From contig NZ_MTQO01000039.1 in the NCBI RefSeq assembly GCF_001984155.1, positions 182,463-246,462 of the forward strand: a DNA stretch of 64,000 nucleotides, given 5' to 3'. Every line of letters begins with the position of its first letter. The first letter of the stretch is position 1. This DNA is from Actinosynnema sp. ALI-1.44. GTDB lineage: Bacteria; Actinomycetota; Actinomycetes; Mycobacteriales; Pseudonocardiaceae. This document shows, one piece after another, positions 36,202 to 44,478 of the stretch. The position numbers were made by a program, and so were the translations under genes. The notes under the pieces are model-generated. The model worked only from the letters and a program-made list of their open reading frames with translations. It was not told the DNA's origin and did no database searches.

Positions 36202-37313
36202 CGGTACCACAGGCCAGAGGACTCCGGCGACGACACATCCACGTACCGCAGATTCCCATCGCCTCGTGAGATCCGCAGGAAGCAGGTGCAGACGAAAGGC
36301 GCGTCCAACTCGGCGTACGCGGCGGCCAACTCGGCGCTCATCGCCTCGGCTGCCAGGCTGGAGGCCGGGTCGATCTGAGCGGTGGACGTCGCGGCGACGC
36401 CGCGAGTCCACCATGAGTCCGCTGCGGTGGACAGGTGGTTGACAGTCGTCCAGCACACATCCAGGCTCTCGGCAGCGGCCCATGCGGCGACGCTGTCCAG
36501 CGGTGCCGGTACGAATCCGTCGCTCAACGTCATACCGATGATCTGGGCCACGCCGCGATCGGCGAGATGCCGCGGCAGCCCACGCAGAATTCGCCAGGTC
36601 ACGTCGAAGCCGTCTGCCCCGCCATCGCCGACGAAGGGATAAGGCATCCCTGCGGGGATCGGCAGCAGTGGCGGGTTCGCGGTGACGAGGTCGTAGCGGC
36701 CGTCCGCTCCGGCGTACAGGTCCGCACAGTTCACGGTGATGCGTCCGGCGAGGCCGTTCACCTGGGTATTCACGGCGCACAACGCGGCGGCCACCGGGTT
36801 GACCTCGACCGCCACGACCTCCATGCCGCGAGACGCGGAAACGAGACTCTGCAGCCCTGGACCGGCACACAGGTCGAGCGCCTTGCCGCGCCTGATCTCC
36901 AGACGTGCGGCGAGTGCAATGGAGTCGTCGCCGAAGTAGAGCGTCGGCGACATCTGCGGCAACTGGGCCAACAGCCAGATGCCGTTGAGGCGGAACAGGC
37001 CGAGTCCTTGAAGCGAGACCTTCCCCTGATGCGCCGCGGCGACGCCCGCGCCGAGCAGGTCGGGCACCAGCTCCACGAGCGCGGCGGGCAGCCGGCCGGG
37101 GTCAACCGATCCGCCGAGCAGCAGCAGTTCGAGTGCCGCGCGCAGCGGGTCGTCGAACGCCAGCGCGGTGTCGTACCACGCTGTGGGTGAGACCGTCGAC
37201 GGGTGGAAGGACGCCGCGACCTCCGAGTATCCGCAGCGTCCTAGCGCCTCGGGCAGGCGTGCGAGCCCGGCATCGGCAGCCGGGACCGCCTCCGGGACGG
37301 CGGGAACCGTCAT
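36198..37313 (-). CDS. class I methyltransferase with NPP[L] motif (HemK/PrmC-like)
   Basis: The protein has 371 residues from ATG 37313, which overlaps the radical SAM gene's stop (ATGA). SAM motif I is ALDLCAGPG (145-153), the acidic loop AVEVNP (168-173), and motif IV NPPLL at 213-217. The (D/N)-P-P-(Y/F/L) motif is typical of enzymes methylating planar nitrogen, such as glutamine amides (PrmC) or nucleobases. In a RiPP operon with an Asn-rich tract, an Asn side-chain N-methyltransferase analogous to the polytheonamide pathway is the best guess. The alternative is an rRNA or protein methyltransferase unrelated to the peptide. Confidence 0.8.
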   Translation of the reverse strand: MTVPAVPEAVPAADAGLARLPEALGRCGYSEVAASFHPSTVSPTAWYDTALAFDDPLRAALELLLLGGSVDPGRLPAALVELVPDLLGAGVAAAHQGKVSLQGLGLFRLNGIWLLAQLPQMSPTLYFGDDSIALAARLEIRRGKALDLCAGPGLQSLVSASRGMEVVAVEVNPVAAALCAVNTQVNGLAGRITVNCADLYAGADGRYDLVTANPPLLPIPAGMPYPFVGDGGADGFDVTWRILRGLPRHLADRGVAQIIGMTLSDGFVPAPLDSVAAWAAAESLDVCWTTVNHLSTAADSWWTRGVAATSTAQIDPASSLAAEAMSAELAAAYAELDAPFVCTCFLRISRGDGNLRYVDVSSPESSGLWYR

Positions 37314-38449
37314 GAGGGTCCACCTCCGTGGTCGGCGCCGGCCAGACCCGCCTCGACCGGTGCGACGAATCCGATGTCGTGCAGGATCCGAGCCGCGAGG
37401 ACATCGGCCTCGATGGCCGCGCTCGCCTGCCGCAGAGTGCTGACCGCCCGGGGGTTGGTGGTGACGTCCTCGCAGATCTCGCAGATCGCGGAATACCGGG
37501 AACGAAAACGCAGCGAAGGGTCCAATTCCAGCGCCCGGCGCATCAGGTACCGCGGGCCGAGTTCGGCGATCGCCGCGACGAGGGGGTCAGCGTTGGCGCG
37601 CCCGACGAGCTCGGTCACCGAGGAGTCACCGACCGCGCCGAAGTCGAGGACCTCGTTGTGCTCGGCCTCGATGCCGCAGCAGGCGACGAGGTGGTTCTTC
37701 GGCGACAGTGCGGCGCTTCGAACCGCCCACGGACACGGACGCTCGAGGTGTTCCTGCGTCGCCGGATAGCTGACATACCGCTCCCGCAGACGACGACCCC
37801 GGCCGATGCGGTACACGTTGTTGTTGGCGATCAGATAAGTCGTGCCGTCGCCTGAGGCCGGTGGCATGCTACGCAGGTCACCGCTGTCGTCATACGTCAG
37901 TGGGACACGCTCGCCGAGTTCCTCCTGCACGCTCTCCGGAGTGACCTTGCTGCCAGGACCGGACGACAGTGCGATGACGACCGACCGGAACCCGACCCCC
38001 TTGCACGCCCGCCACGCGTTGACCACACACTCCAGTGGGATGAAGGGCAGGTGGAAGTCGTCAGCGCTGAAGTTGATCTCGTCGAGACCGGCCTCGCGCA
38101 ACTGCGTGACCATTGTGGCGGCGCTGTGCTCGTTGGTCGCCCAGCTGGCGTTGGTGACCAGCCGGGTGCCGATACCGAGGCTGTTGACGTGGGCGATCGC
38201 GTCCAGCAGTTGTTCGCCGAGTGTCGTCGGCTCGCCGCCCGCGAACACCACGACGGACAGCCGGCCGGCGGTGTGGGCGGCCTCCACGGCTTGCACGATC
38301 TGCCGGTACTGCAAGGTGTCGTCGCGTTCCGGGCCCGACCGCACCAGGCAATGCGCGCATCGAGCTGTGCAGGAGCTCGTGGTCAACACCGTCATCTGGT
38401 CCGGCACAACCGCTGCCGAGGAAGGGTAACCCAGCCAGGTGGTGTTCAC
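37310..38449 (-). CDS. radical SAM peptide-modifying enzyme
   Basis: The protein has 379 residues from ATG 38449. The [4Fe-4S] motif C-x3-C-x2-C is at Cys27, Cys31 and Cys34, and the SAM-binding GGEPT at 71-75. Further Cys residues in the C-terminal half (PCPW, ACCGIE, CEICED) resemble an auxiliary-cluster (SPASM/twitch-like) region. It starts 3 bases after the B12-radical SAM gene stop. Possible reactions are epimerisation of core residues, C-C or thioether crosslinking. The regular alternating core suggests epimerisation, as inference only. Confidence 0.85.
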   Translation of the reverse strand: MNTTWLGYPSSAAVVPDQMTVLTTSSCTARCAHCLVRSGPERDDTLQYRQIVQAVEAAHTAGRLSVVVFAGGEPTTLGEQLLDAIAHVNSLGIGTRLVTNASWATNEHSAATMVTQLREAGLDEINFSADDFHLPFIPLECVVNAWRACKGVGFRSVVIALSSGPGSKVTPESVQEELGERVPLTYDDSGDLRSMPPASGDGTTYLIANNNVYRIGRGRRLRERYVSYPATQEHLERPCPWAVRSAALSPKNHLVACCGIEAEHNEVLDFGAVGDSSVTELVGRANADPLVAAIAELGPRYLMRRALELDPSLRFRSRYSAICEICEDVTTNPRAVSTLRQASAAIEADVLAARILHDIGFVAPVEAGLAGADHGGGPS

Positions 38450-38452
38450 GGC

Positions 38453-40351
38453 TCACCTCCTCATCGGCTCAAGGGTCCCGAGCCGCGGTGCGTGCCACTG
38501 GGCGTCCCGCTCCGCGTCGAGATCAGGGATGATCGGCAGGCTCAGCGCCTGCATTCCTTCCCGGACAAGAAGTCCGCGTTCCTCCAGGCGAGCCGCCGCA
38601 CGCACCACGCGCTGCTCGTCGGCATCCACGCGTTCACCGAGCCTGCTCAGCGAGCGGCGCTCGGCACAACCGTCCAGGACAAGGACCTCGAGCGGATCGT
38701 CGATCACCTCGACTCCCAGGTCCGTAGCGGAAGTGGTACGCCCCACGATGCGCAACCCGCCTTCGGCCCGCATCCAGAGACCGGCACCGGCGAGGAACGC
38801 CTCACGCCACACCTGTAGCGCCTCGACCAATTCGTCCCTGGCTTGTTCATACTCGTCGGTCTGCTGGTCTGGCACCGTGAAGTCGAGCTGGTAGCACAAC
38901 CGGTCGAGCAGCGGCGACGAGCACTGGTAGATCATGCGCTGGGTGTGGAACGGCCGCACCCCGGTGATACCGAACTTCTCCGGGGACCTGAAGTGCGGGC
39001 TGAACCGGTGCAACGCGAGCCGGTTGACGTCCGCGGGTGGCGGCAGGTGGTGCAGCCGCGCGGCGAGCCGCGTCATCTCCCTCAGTGCGTCCGGCGTTTC
39101 CCCTGGCATCCCACTGATGATCCCGTAGTTCACGGTGACCCCGTAGGCGTGTGCCCACTTCAGGTACGCGATCTGCTGCAGCGCGGTGGTTCCCTTGTCC
39201 ATCAGCGCCAGGCACTCCGTCGAGAAGGACTCGATTCCCGGCTGCACCCGCAGGATGCCGGCGGAGGCCATCCGGGCGATCTCCCGGCGCCGCATGTTGG
39301 ACTTCGTCTCGTAGAAGATCCGCCAATCCCGGCCAGCCGCCCTGGCGTCGCGCAAGGCCGGCCACACCGTTTCCTGGTAGGTGGCTGCGACGATGGCGTC
39401 GGTGCAGTACAGCAGGTCCGGCTGGTACCGGTCGTACAGTTCGCTGAAGATGGCGGCCGCGTCCTCGGGTTCCCTGGCCCGGTACTCGTCGTCCACCGAT
39501 CGGATCCCGCAGAACGTGCAGTGGTGCTTGCGGCCCCACCAGCAGCCACGCGAGGTCTCGACCAGCAGGCACATGTTGCCTGTGGTGTATTCGGAGGCCG
39601 CCCGTTGTGCCAGGAACGAGCTGTAGTCAGGCACGCGGACGTCGGTGAACGACCGGGACACCGGTGCCTCGGGCACCGTCACCACGGCGTCTCCCGCGCG
39701 GTGGACCAGGCCGGGAACGTCGGCCGTGCCTGCTCCAGCCGACAACCGGGAGAGCAGCAATGGCCATGAGTCGTCGACTTCGCCCTGGAGCACCAGATCG
39801 AACTCGGGAAACCGCTCGAGCAGAGCCGGGCCCATGGCGTCGTCGGTGCCGGTCCCTCCGACGACGATCGTCGCGGAGTCCCCACGCCGGCGCAGCGCGC
39901 GAGCGAAGGCCGCGGCGGGCACCTTCTGCGAGTCGAAGCCCACTGAGAGGCCGATGACGTCGAACTGCCCGGCCGGCACAGCCGCCAGCATCCGCTCGAG
40001 GCACCGTTCCGCCTCGATCACACCGAAGAAGAACTTGTCGACGATGTCCTGCCTGGCATCCGCGCGTACTCGGTCACGCCGCGAGAAGTCGGCATAGACG
40101 GCATCGACCAGGCGTTCCACGAAGCTGTTCACGTCAACGTCGAAATAGTGCGGCGTGAAGCACGCCTGCGCGCCGATTCCGTGGATCAGATCGTCGCGGA
40201 AGACTGTGGGCTGCAGCAATGCTGCGTGCACGGTGTCGGCCCGGTGACCCATGCGTCGTGCGCGGTCGGCCAATTCCTCGATCGCCAGATTCGGCACACC
40301 CGGCTCGCACAGGGGCGGCGACACCAAGCAAATGGATAAATCGCCCATCAC
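38453..40351 (-). CDS. RiPP-maturation radical SAM enzyme, B12-binding type (TIGR03975-like)
   Basis: The protein has 632 residues from ATG 40351, which overlaps the precursor stop (ATGA). The N-terminal about 230 residues form a cobalamin-binding-like Rossmann domain (VSPPLCEPGVPNLAIEELAD, VIGLSVGFDSQ, ATIVVGGTGTDD). The radical SAM core begins at VETSRGCWWGRKHHCTFCG with Cys270, Cys278 and Cys281. The C-W-W-G-x4-C-x2-C arrangement is the signature of the RiPP maturation radical SAM protein 1 family. Members methylate unactivated carbons or do other core chemistry. Its place directly after the repeat-containing gene identifies that gene as the probable substrate. Confidence 0.9.
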   Translation of the reverse strand: MMGDLSICLVSPPLCEPGVPNLAIEELADRARRMGHRADTVHAALLQPTVFRDDLIHGIGAQACFTPHYFDVDVNSFVERLVDAVYADFSRRDRVRADARQDIVDKFFFGVIEAERCLERMLAAVPAGQFDVIGLSVGFDSQKVPAAAFARALRRRGDSATIVVGGTGTDDAMGPALLERFPEFDLVLQGEVDDSWPLLLSRLSAGAGTADVPGLVHRAGDAVVTVPEAPVSRSFTDVRVPDYSSFLAQRAASEYTTGNMCLLVETSRGCWWGRKHHCTFCGIRSVDDEYRAREPEDAAAIFSELYDRYQPDLLYCTDAIVAATYQETVWPALRDARAAGRDWRIFYETKSNMRRREIARMASAGILRVQPGIESFSTECLALMDKGTTALQQIAYLKWAHAYGVTVNYGIISGMPGETPDALREMTRLAARLHHLPPPADVNRLALHRFSPHFRSPEKFGITGVRPFHTQRMIYQCSSPLLDRLCYQLDFTVPDQQTDEYEQARDELVEALQVWREAFLAGAGLWMRAEGGLRIVGRTTSATDLGVEVIDDPLEVLVLDGCAERRSLSRLGERVDADEQRVVRAAARLEERGLLVREGMQALSLPIIPDLDAERDAQWHAPRLGTLEPMRR

Positions 40352-41058
40352 GCGAGCGAGGCGTCGATGATCCGCACTTCGTCAGGGCCTATCTCCGCTT
40401 GGACCCGAAGTTCGCGACCCTGGAAACGGTAAACGCTCGTGCGCTGTTCGACCCCTTCCGTCGCTGGGGCCGACTCATCGATCCGGACATCTCCATCGAG
40501 CGCGGCACGCTTGAGCAACGCGACCTGCCGATGCCGGGTGAGTCGCAGTTCGTCGAGCGTTCTGGCGACCGGTGAATCGTCGTAGCCGTCGAAAAGAGAG
40601 ACCCGGTGTGTCGGCGACACCGCGTTGACCAGATGTGTCATACCGCTGGTGTTCGTGTTGGTGTTCACCGTCGCGTTGGCGTTGGCACCCGTGTTCGCGT
40701 TGGCACCCGCGTTCGCGTTGGCACCAGCGTTGGCGTTCGCGCCTGCGTTCGCGTTTGCCACGGCGAAGACGAAAACGAGAACATCCGGCGATTCGGCCGC
40801 CTGCCTCGGCGTCATCTTCGTGGTGAACGCCGCGATCGAACGCAGCGTCGCCAGTCGGGCCTGTTCGTCGATACCGGCCAGCATCTCGCCCATCGAACGG
40901 TAGCCACTCCGGTCGGAGAAAGCGATGTCGAGCCGGTGGTGGTCGAGAGTGGCGAGCGGATCCCGCACGAATTGACGGGCCAGATCCTCGTTCTCGTCGA
41001 GCGACGCGGCGAAATCGCGGATCGCGGCCAGCGCGGCAACAGTTGATTCGGCGTTCAC
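40348..41058 (-). CDS. candidate RiPP precursor with (ANANAG)n core, 236 aa
   Basis: GTG 41058 lies 3-4 bases after GGGGAGGG; an upstream in-frame ATG at 41115 lacks a ribosome binding site. Residues 1-100 are leader-like: acidic and helical, with DLARQFVRDPLATLDHHRLD near 25-45. That stretch resembles the [FL]-x-x-D-P-x-x-x-L-x-x-x-x-[LI] pattern of Nif11/NHLP-type leaders. After VLVFVFAV comes a tract of about 38 residues (101-138): three ANANAG hexads, ANANTG, ANANAT, then VNTNTNTS. A further about 98 residues follow (GMTHLVNAVSPTH...), with a charged helical part and a short beta-rich end. It is the first gene of the operon. No family name is known to me. Confidence 0.75.
   Translation of the reverse strand: MNAESTVAALAAIRDFAASLDENEDLARQFVRDPLATLDHHRLDIAFSDRSGYRSMGEMLAGIDEQARLATLRSIAAFTTKMTPRQAAESPDVLVFVFAVANANAGANANAGANANAGANANTGANANATVNTNTNTSGMTHLVNAVSPTHRVSLFDGYDDSPVARTLDELRLTRHRQVALLKRAALDGDVRIDESAPATEGVEQRTSVYRFQGRELRVQAEIGPDEVRIIDASLA
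40645..40758 (-). repeat. 18-bp tandem repeat encoding the Asn/Ala hexads
   Basis: On the minus strand, units of 18 bases built on GCGAACGC[GC]GG[TC]GCCAAC repeat about five times, then decay into GTGAACACCAACACG. Synonymous third-base changes between units indicate selection on the peptide rather than a recent slip. The encoded Asn residues fall at i, i+2 and i+6. Confidence 0.9.
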
Positions 41059-41780
41059 AATTCCCTCCCCAGATGTCCGTACAGAACAATACCGGCCAGC
41101 TGCGCCGACTAGCATTCTCCTGGGTCAGCCGCAACGTACCACGCGGGAGAAGGTCAACTCAATTGCAACCGGCGACCACGCGAATCGGTTGATCAACGCC
41201 AATCACACTGACGGTGGGACCCTCGAATGGATGAACTGATCGGCGGAACCAGTGATATCCAATTGGTCCGACTTGCCTCGATGAACCATTGAACTCGTCG
41301 TCGATGATTACGACGCACGTGCCAATTGGATTGGCCGGAGCTGCATCCCACCTTATCGCCCGCTGAGCTGACCGGCCGCGCCTGGCAGGTGGAACGCGGG
41401 TGCGGCGAGTTCATTGAGCGGCACCTGGCGGAATGCCGGCGCTTCGAGCGACCGGTCCAGGAGAACGTCGGGCCACCCTACTCCCATAAGGCCGAACGAC
41501 GTGGATTGCCGCAACCTGCGCCGATCAAACGTCATCGTTACACGTCAACCACATGGTGTGCAGGTGTGGTTGCCCGAGGCGACACCGGCGAAAGAACAAC
41601 GCGAGCCGGGCTGCCCCTCCCGCCCGCCTTTATCGACTCTGGGGGCACCTCGCCTTCGACTTGAGAACCACCTGTGACCCCGCTCATGCCTTCGTCAACG
41701 CCAGGGACGACAGATCCTGGGGTCCGTACCTGGTGGAAGTCATCACCACGCCACGCCCAGCTCTCGCGGCCGCTCTACCG
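41059..41780. other. upstream region of the RiPP operon; no clear gene
   Basis: The operon's promoter must lie in the first 150 bases; a TTGACC at about 41149-41154 (minus strand) is a possible -35 box without a clear -10 partner. Further out, frames on both strands (for example FGLMGVGWPDVLLDRSLEAP on the minus strand) have no recognisable family and no good starts. Confidence 0.35.
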
Positions 41781-41839
41781 CAGGATCATCGGCTCCACCG
41801 TGTGATGCCATGACACACTCGTGCGGCCGAGCGAACGCT

Positions 41840-42230
41840 CGGCACCACCAGCGACGACCATCTGAAGATCGTGGAATGGGCCGCGTGGTCGCTGAACGTG
41901 CGGTTCGCGGTGGAGGACTGCCGGTATGTCACGTCGCCTGGAACGTGACCACTCACGGCGACGGGCGCGGTGGTGCGCGTGTCCACGCAGCTGATGGCGG
42001 CCTGTCGCCGAGGCGGACGGACGCGAGCCGGCAATCCGCTCAGATTAACGCTTTGGCGGCCGCGCAGGCGGCTCTGCGCTAACCGAATCTGGCCATGGCC
42101 CGCTTGGACGGGCCCACCCGCGACGTGAAGCTGCTGGTCGACTATCGACACGATCTGGTGGTCCAGCGCACCGCGTTGGTCAACCGACTGCGTCCGTGGT
42201 CGTGCTGGCATCATTTCACGTGTACGACAG
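41840..42230 (+). mobile_element. IS110-family transposase remnant
   Basis: Frames give WAAWSLNVRFAVEDCRYV, then VSTQLMAACRRGGRTRAG, then MARLDGPTRDVKLLVDYRHD with LVVQRTALVNRLR. This is the front half of an IS110 transposase (DEDD domain, then the P-V-A-x-L-D-x-P-x-R-E-x-x-L-L-V-D-x-R block). At least two frameshifts occur, and the C-terminal transposase_20 domain is missing. Confidence 0.65.
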
Positions 42231-42234
42231 ACGG

Positions 42235-42663
42235 TCACTGGACCAGCCGGTCAGGCACGGGAAGGCCGAGTGCCACGAGCAGGCGGCTGGCTTTGACGTC
42301 GGCGAATTCGTCGCCTTCATCGACTTGGTCGCCGTCGTGACCGGCCCGCGCCGGACGGTTGGTCAGGTAACCGGTCATCACGTCCTCGATCTCGCGTCGC
42401 CGCCGGGCGTCGCCGTGGACAGCCACCCACCAGTCCGCCAACGCCGCGGCCTCACCGGCCACGTCCGTCTCGATAGCTCCAACCGGCTTCCGACCAAGAT
42501 GGACAACACCAGAAGCAGACCTATGTGGACGGTAACGGACTTCGACGTGGTCACTGCCGTGCACGGCGAGCAGTAGCCATGGCTCGGCGACCTCCGGCTC
42601 CTGACCTGTTCGCCATTGCGTCCACCGCTCGCCGTCGTACAGCAACGCCCCGGAATACGCCAT
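42235..42663 (-). CDS. hypothetical protein, 142 aa
   Basis: ATG 42663 follows GAAGAGGTGAG. The frame is open upstream only because it continues into DUF4383-antisense and IS5 sequence. It is a soluble protein: an N-terminal beta-rich half (LLLAVHGSDHVEVRYRPHRS, SGVVHLGRKPVGAIETDVAG) and a helical half (EAAALADWWVAVHGDARRRR, EIEDVMTGYLTNRP) with an acidic tail. I do not recognise a family. It is wedged between IS relics, yet its frame is intact and codon use is native. Confidence 0.6.
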   Translation of the reverse strand: MAYSGALLYDGERWTQWRTGQEPEVAEPWLLLAVHGSDHVEVRYRPHRSASGVVHLGRKPVGAIETDVAGEAAALADWWVAVHGDARRRREIEDVMTGYLTNRPARAGHDGDQVDEGDEFADVKASRLLVALGLPVPDRLVQ

Positions 42664-42756
42664 CGCGCTCACCTCTTCACTCAGCACTGGACTACCCGCA
42701 TGCGACGGGTGATAGACGGCCAGTCGAAGATGTTTGCCCCTCCATACGTCGGGTAG

Positions 42757-42870
42757 TGAGGGCAATGCGGAAGTACAGCACCCCACGCGCACTCCCGCGC
42801 GGCTGGTGGCACTCGTCGTCGGAGTCGTGTTCCTGCTGGTCGGCATCGCGGGATTCATCCCCGGTCTGAC
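42757..42870 (+). pseudogene. DUF4383 membrane protein, first helix only
   Basis: The frame encodes TRTPARLVALVVGVVFLLVG then IAGFIPGLTT, the unmistakable N-terminus of DUF4383 proteins. Homology ends abruptly where IS5 transposase sequence starts on the opposite strand at about 42870. The gene was truncated by that insertion. Confidence 0.6.
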
Positions 42871-42996
42871 CACCGCCCGGTCATCCACCGGTGCTGTTCC
42901 GCCGCCCTGCGGACGCGCCTCAAACCAAGAGATCAACGGCTGCGCCAGCGCCCACAGTTCGTCCGGCATCAACCTCAGCGACAGATCATTATCCAC
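42871..42996 (-). mobile_element. IS5-family transposase, N-terminal fragment
   Basis: DLSLRLMPDELWALAQPLIS followed by WFEARPQGGGTAPVDDRAV is the typical N-terminus of IS5/IS1182-like transposases. Only about 42 residues remain. The fragment is fused by an open frame to the antisense of the DUF4383 remnant. Confidence 0.65.
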
Positions 42997-43225
42997 GAGA
43001 ATGATCCAGACAGATCATGATCAACCACATGAGACACCCTCTTATCGCCACCTTATCCGCGCACCCGTGCAGCCGCTTGTCAGTCGTATTCACCCTGGCG
43101 TGTAGTTCGGCGGACACGGATCTGGTCCACAGGAACCTTGGGTGAACGTGCCGTCAACACCATGTCGACAAGCACGCGTGCCGTCAGCGGTCGGCTCTCG
43201 ATGCGGTCGCCGCCCGCATCCTGGC

Positions 43226-43681
43226 TTACTCGTTGCGCTTACGGGCGTGCCAGCGATCTATGATGGCGGGGAGTTCGGCCATCACGTAGGTGTAGAAGTC
43301 GCGCATCTCGACCAGGCGGCGCCCGGCGATGCTGTTCTCGCCGACAGCGTCGATCCCTTCGTTCGCGGACTCCTGCATGACCTTGACGATCTCGTTCTGG
43401 CTCGACATCAGGATGGCCCAGGCGTCGTCACGGAACCGGAAGTGTTCCCGGCGGCTGCCGGGTGCGGGCACCCGCTCGATCAACCCGACCGACGTCAGCG
43501 ACTTGATCGCGGTCGAAACCGTGCCAGGGCTGATGGTGAGCCACTCGGCGAGTTCGCCCGCGGTCACCGTCTCCTGCTCAGCGAACAACAACGCGCACAT
43601 CACCCGAGCGGTCATCCGCTGCATGCCGCCGCTGGCCAGTGTCAGCGCGAGGCGCTCAGCCGCCTCCATCGAGTCGTCCAC
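43226..43681 (-). CDS. GbsR/MarR-family regulator
   Basis: The protein has 151 residues. GTG 43681 sits 6 bases after GGAGGG; an ATG at 43687 is too close to that ribosome binding site. The helix-turn-helix is QETVTAGELAEWLTISPGTV then STAIKSLTSVGLIERVPAPG with the wing RREHFRFRDDAW. A C-terminal helical part (SSQNEIVKVMQESANEGIDA, AELPAIIDRWHAR) mediates dimerisation. It is divergent from an ABC ATPase gene with a dyad between them, a common drug- or osmolyte-exporter arrangement. Confidence 0.85.
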   Translation of the reverse strand: MDDSMEAAERLALTLASGGMQRMTARVMCALLFAEQETVTAGELAEWLTISPGTVSTAIKSLTSVGLIERVPAPGSRREHFRFRDDAWAILMSSQNEIVKVMQESANEGIDAVGENSIAGRRLVEMRDFYTYVMAELPAIIDRWHARKRNE

Positions 43682-43726
43682 CAGCATCCCTCCATGATCC
43701 TGACGCGATCCTAATACTATCCAACA

Positions 43727-43742
43727 TTCGCAAAAATGCGAA
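43727..43742. promoter_or_regulatory. dyad between GbsR and ABC genes, candidate operator
   Basis: TTCGCA and TGCGAA form perfect arms around AAAA. The dyad is about 20 bases upstream of the ABC start. A TATAGT (43750-43755) that fits a -10 box follows it, so a bound repressor would block polymerase. Confidence 0.6.
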
Positions 43743-43761
43743 AACTCAGTATAGTCGAACC

Positions 43762-44478
43762 ATGGCCGTGATCGAGGTCGACAACCTCACCTTCACCTAC
43801 CCCGGCAGCACCGAACCCGCCGTGCGCGGCATGGACTTCACCGTCGGCAAGGGCGAGATCTTCGGGTTCCTCGGCCCCAGCGGCGCGGGCAAGTCCACCA
43901 CCCAGAAAATCCTGATCGGCCTGCTGACCGGGCACGGCGGCGCTGTCTCGGTGTGGGGCAAAGACCCGGCCGACTGGGGACAGGACTACTACCAGCGCGT
44001 CGGCGTGTCCTTCGAACTGCCCAACCACTACCAGAAACTCACCGCACTGGAGAACCTGCGGTTCTTCGCCTCCCTCTACAACAAGTCCACACTGGACCCG
44101 ATCGAGTTGCTCGACTCCGTCGGTCTCGCCGAGGACGCCAACACTCGGGTCGGCAAGTTCTCCAAGGGAATGCAGATGCGACTGGTCTTCGTTCGTGCCC
44201 TGCTGCACGACCCCGACCTGTTGTTCCTGGACGAGCCGACCTCCGGGCTGGACCCCGTCAACGCCCGCAAGGTCAAGGACATCGTGCTGCGCGAGAAAGC
44301 CCGCGGCAAAACCATCTTCCTGACCACGCACGACATGGCCACCGCGGACCAGTTGTGCGACCGGGTCGCGTTCGTGGTCGACGGCCGAATCGTCGTACTC
44401 GACTCGCCCAGAGAACTGAAGGTCGCGCGGTCGGGGCTCAAGGAGAAGTACCGCCAAAAAAGTTCGAGCTCGACCTAG
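43762..44478 (+). CDS. ABC transporter ATP-binding protein
   Basis: The protein has 238 residues from ATG 43762. Walker A is FLGPSGAGKSTTQKIL, the Q-loop region VGVSFELPNHYQKLTALENL, the signature FSKGMQMRL, Walker B LLFLDEPTSGLDP, and the switch His is in TTHDMATADQLCDRVAFVVD. It matches ABC-2 (DrrA/NodI-like) exporters. The frame stops at 44478 in a run of six A followed by unrelated sequence, and the expected permease gene is absent. The system is therefore incomplete in this window. It is controlled by the divergent GbsR gene. Confidence 0.8.
   Translation: MAVIEVDNLTFTYPGSTEPAVRGMDFTVGKGEIFGFLGPSGAGKSTTQKILIGLLTGHGGAVSVWGKDPADWGQDYYQRVGVSFELPNHYQKLTALENLRFFASLYNKSTLDPIELLDSVGLAEDANTRVGKFSKGMQMRLVFVRALLHDPDLLFLDEPTSGLDPVNARKVKDIVLREKARGKTIFLTTHDMATADQLCDRVAFVVDGRIVVLDSPRELKVARSGLKEKYRQKSSSST

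Noticed and set aside
40645..40758. Possible CRISPR or minisatellite array
   Set aside because: Units are 18 bp, in frame, without spacers, and vary mostly at synonymous sites, so this is coding repetition.
40606..41046. Plus-strand frames across the Asn/Ala tract, including a hydrophobic Val/Ala/Leu-rich one that looks like a membrane protein
   Set aside because: They are complements of the GC-biased tandem repeat. The minus frame has the ribosome binding site, operon overlap and synonymous variation.
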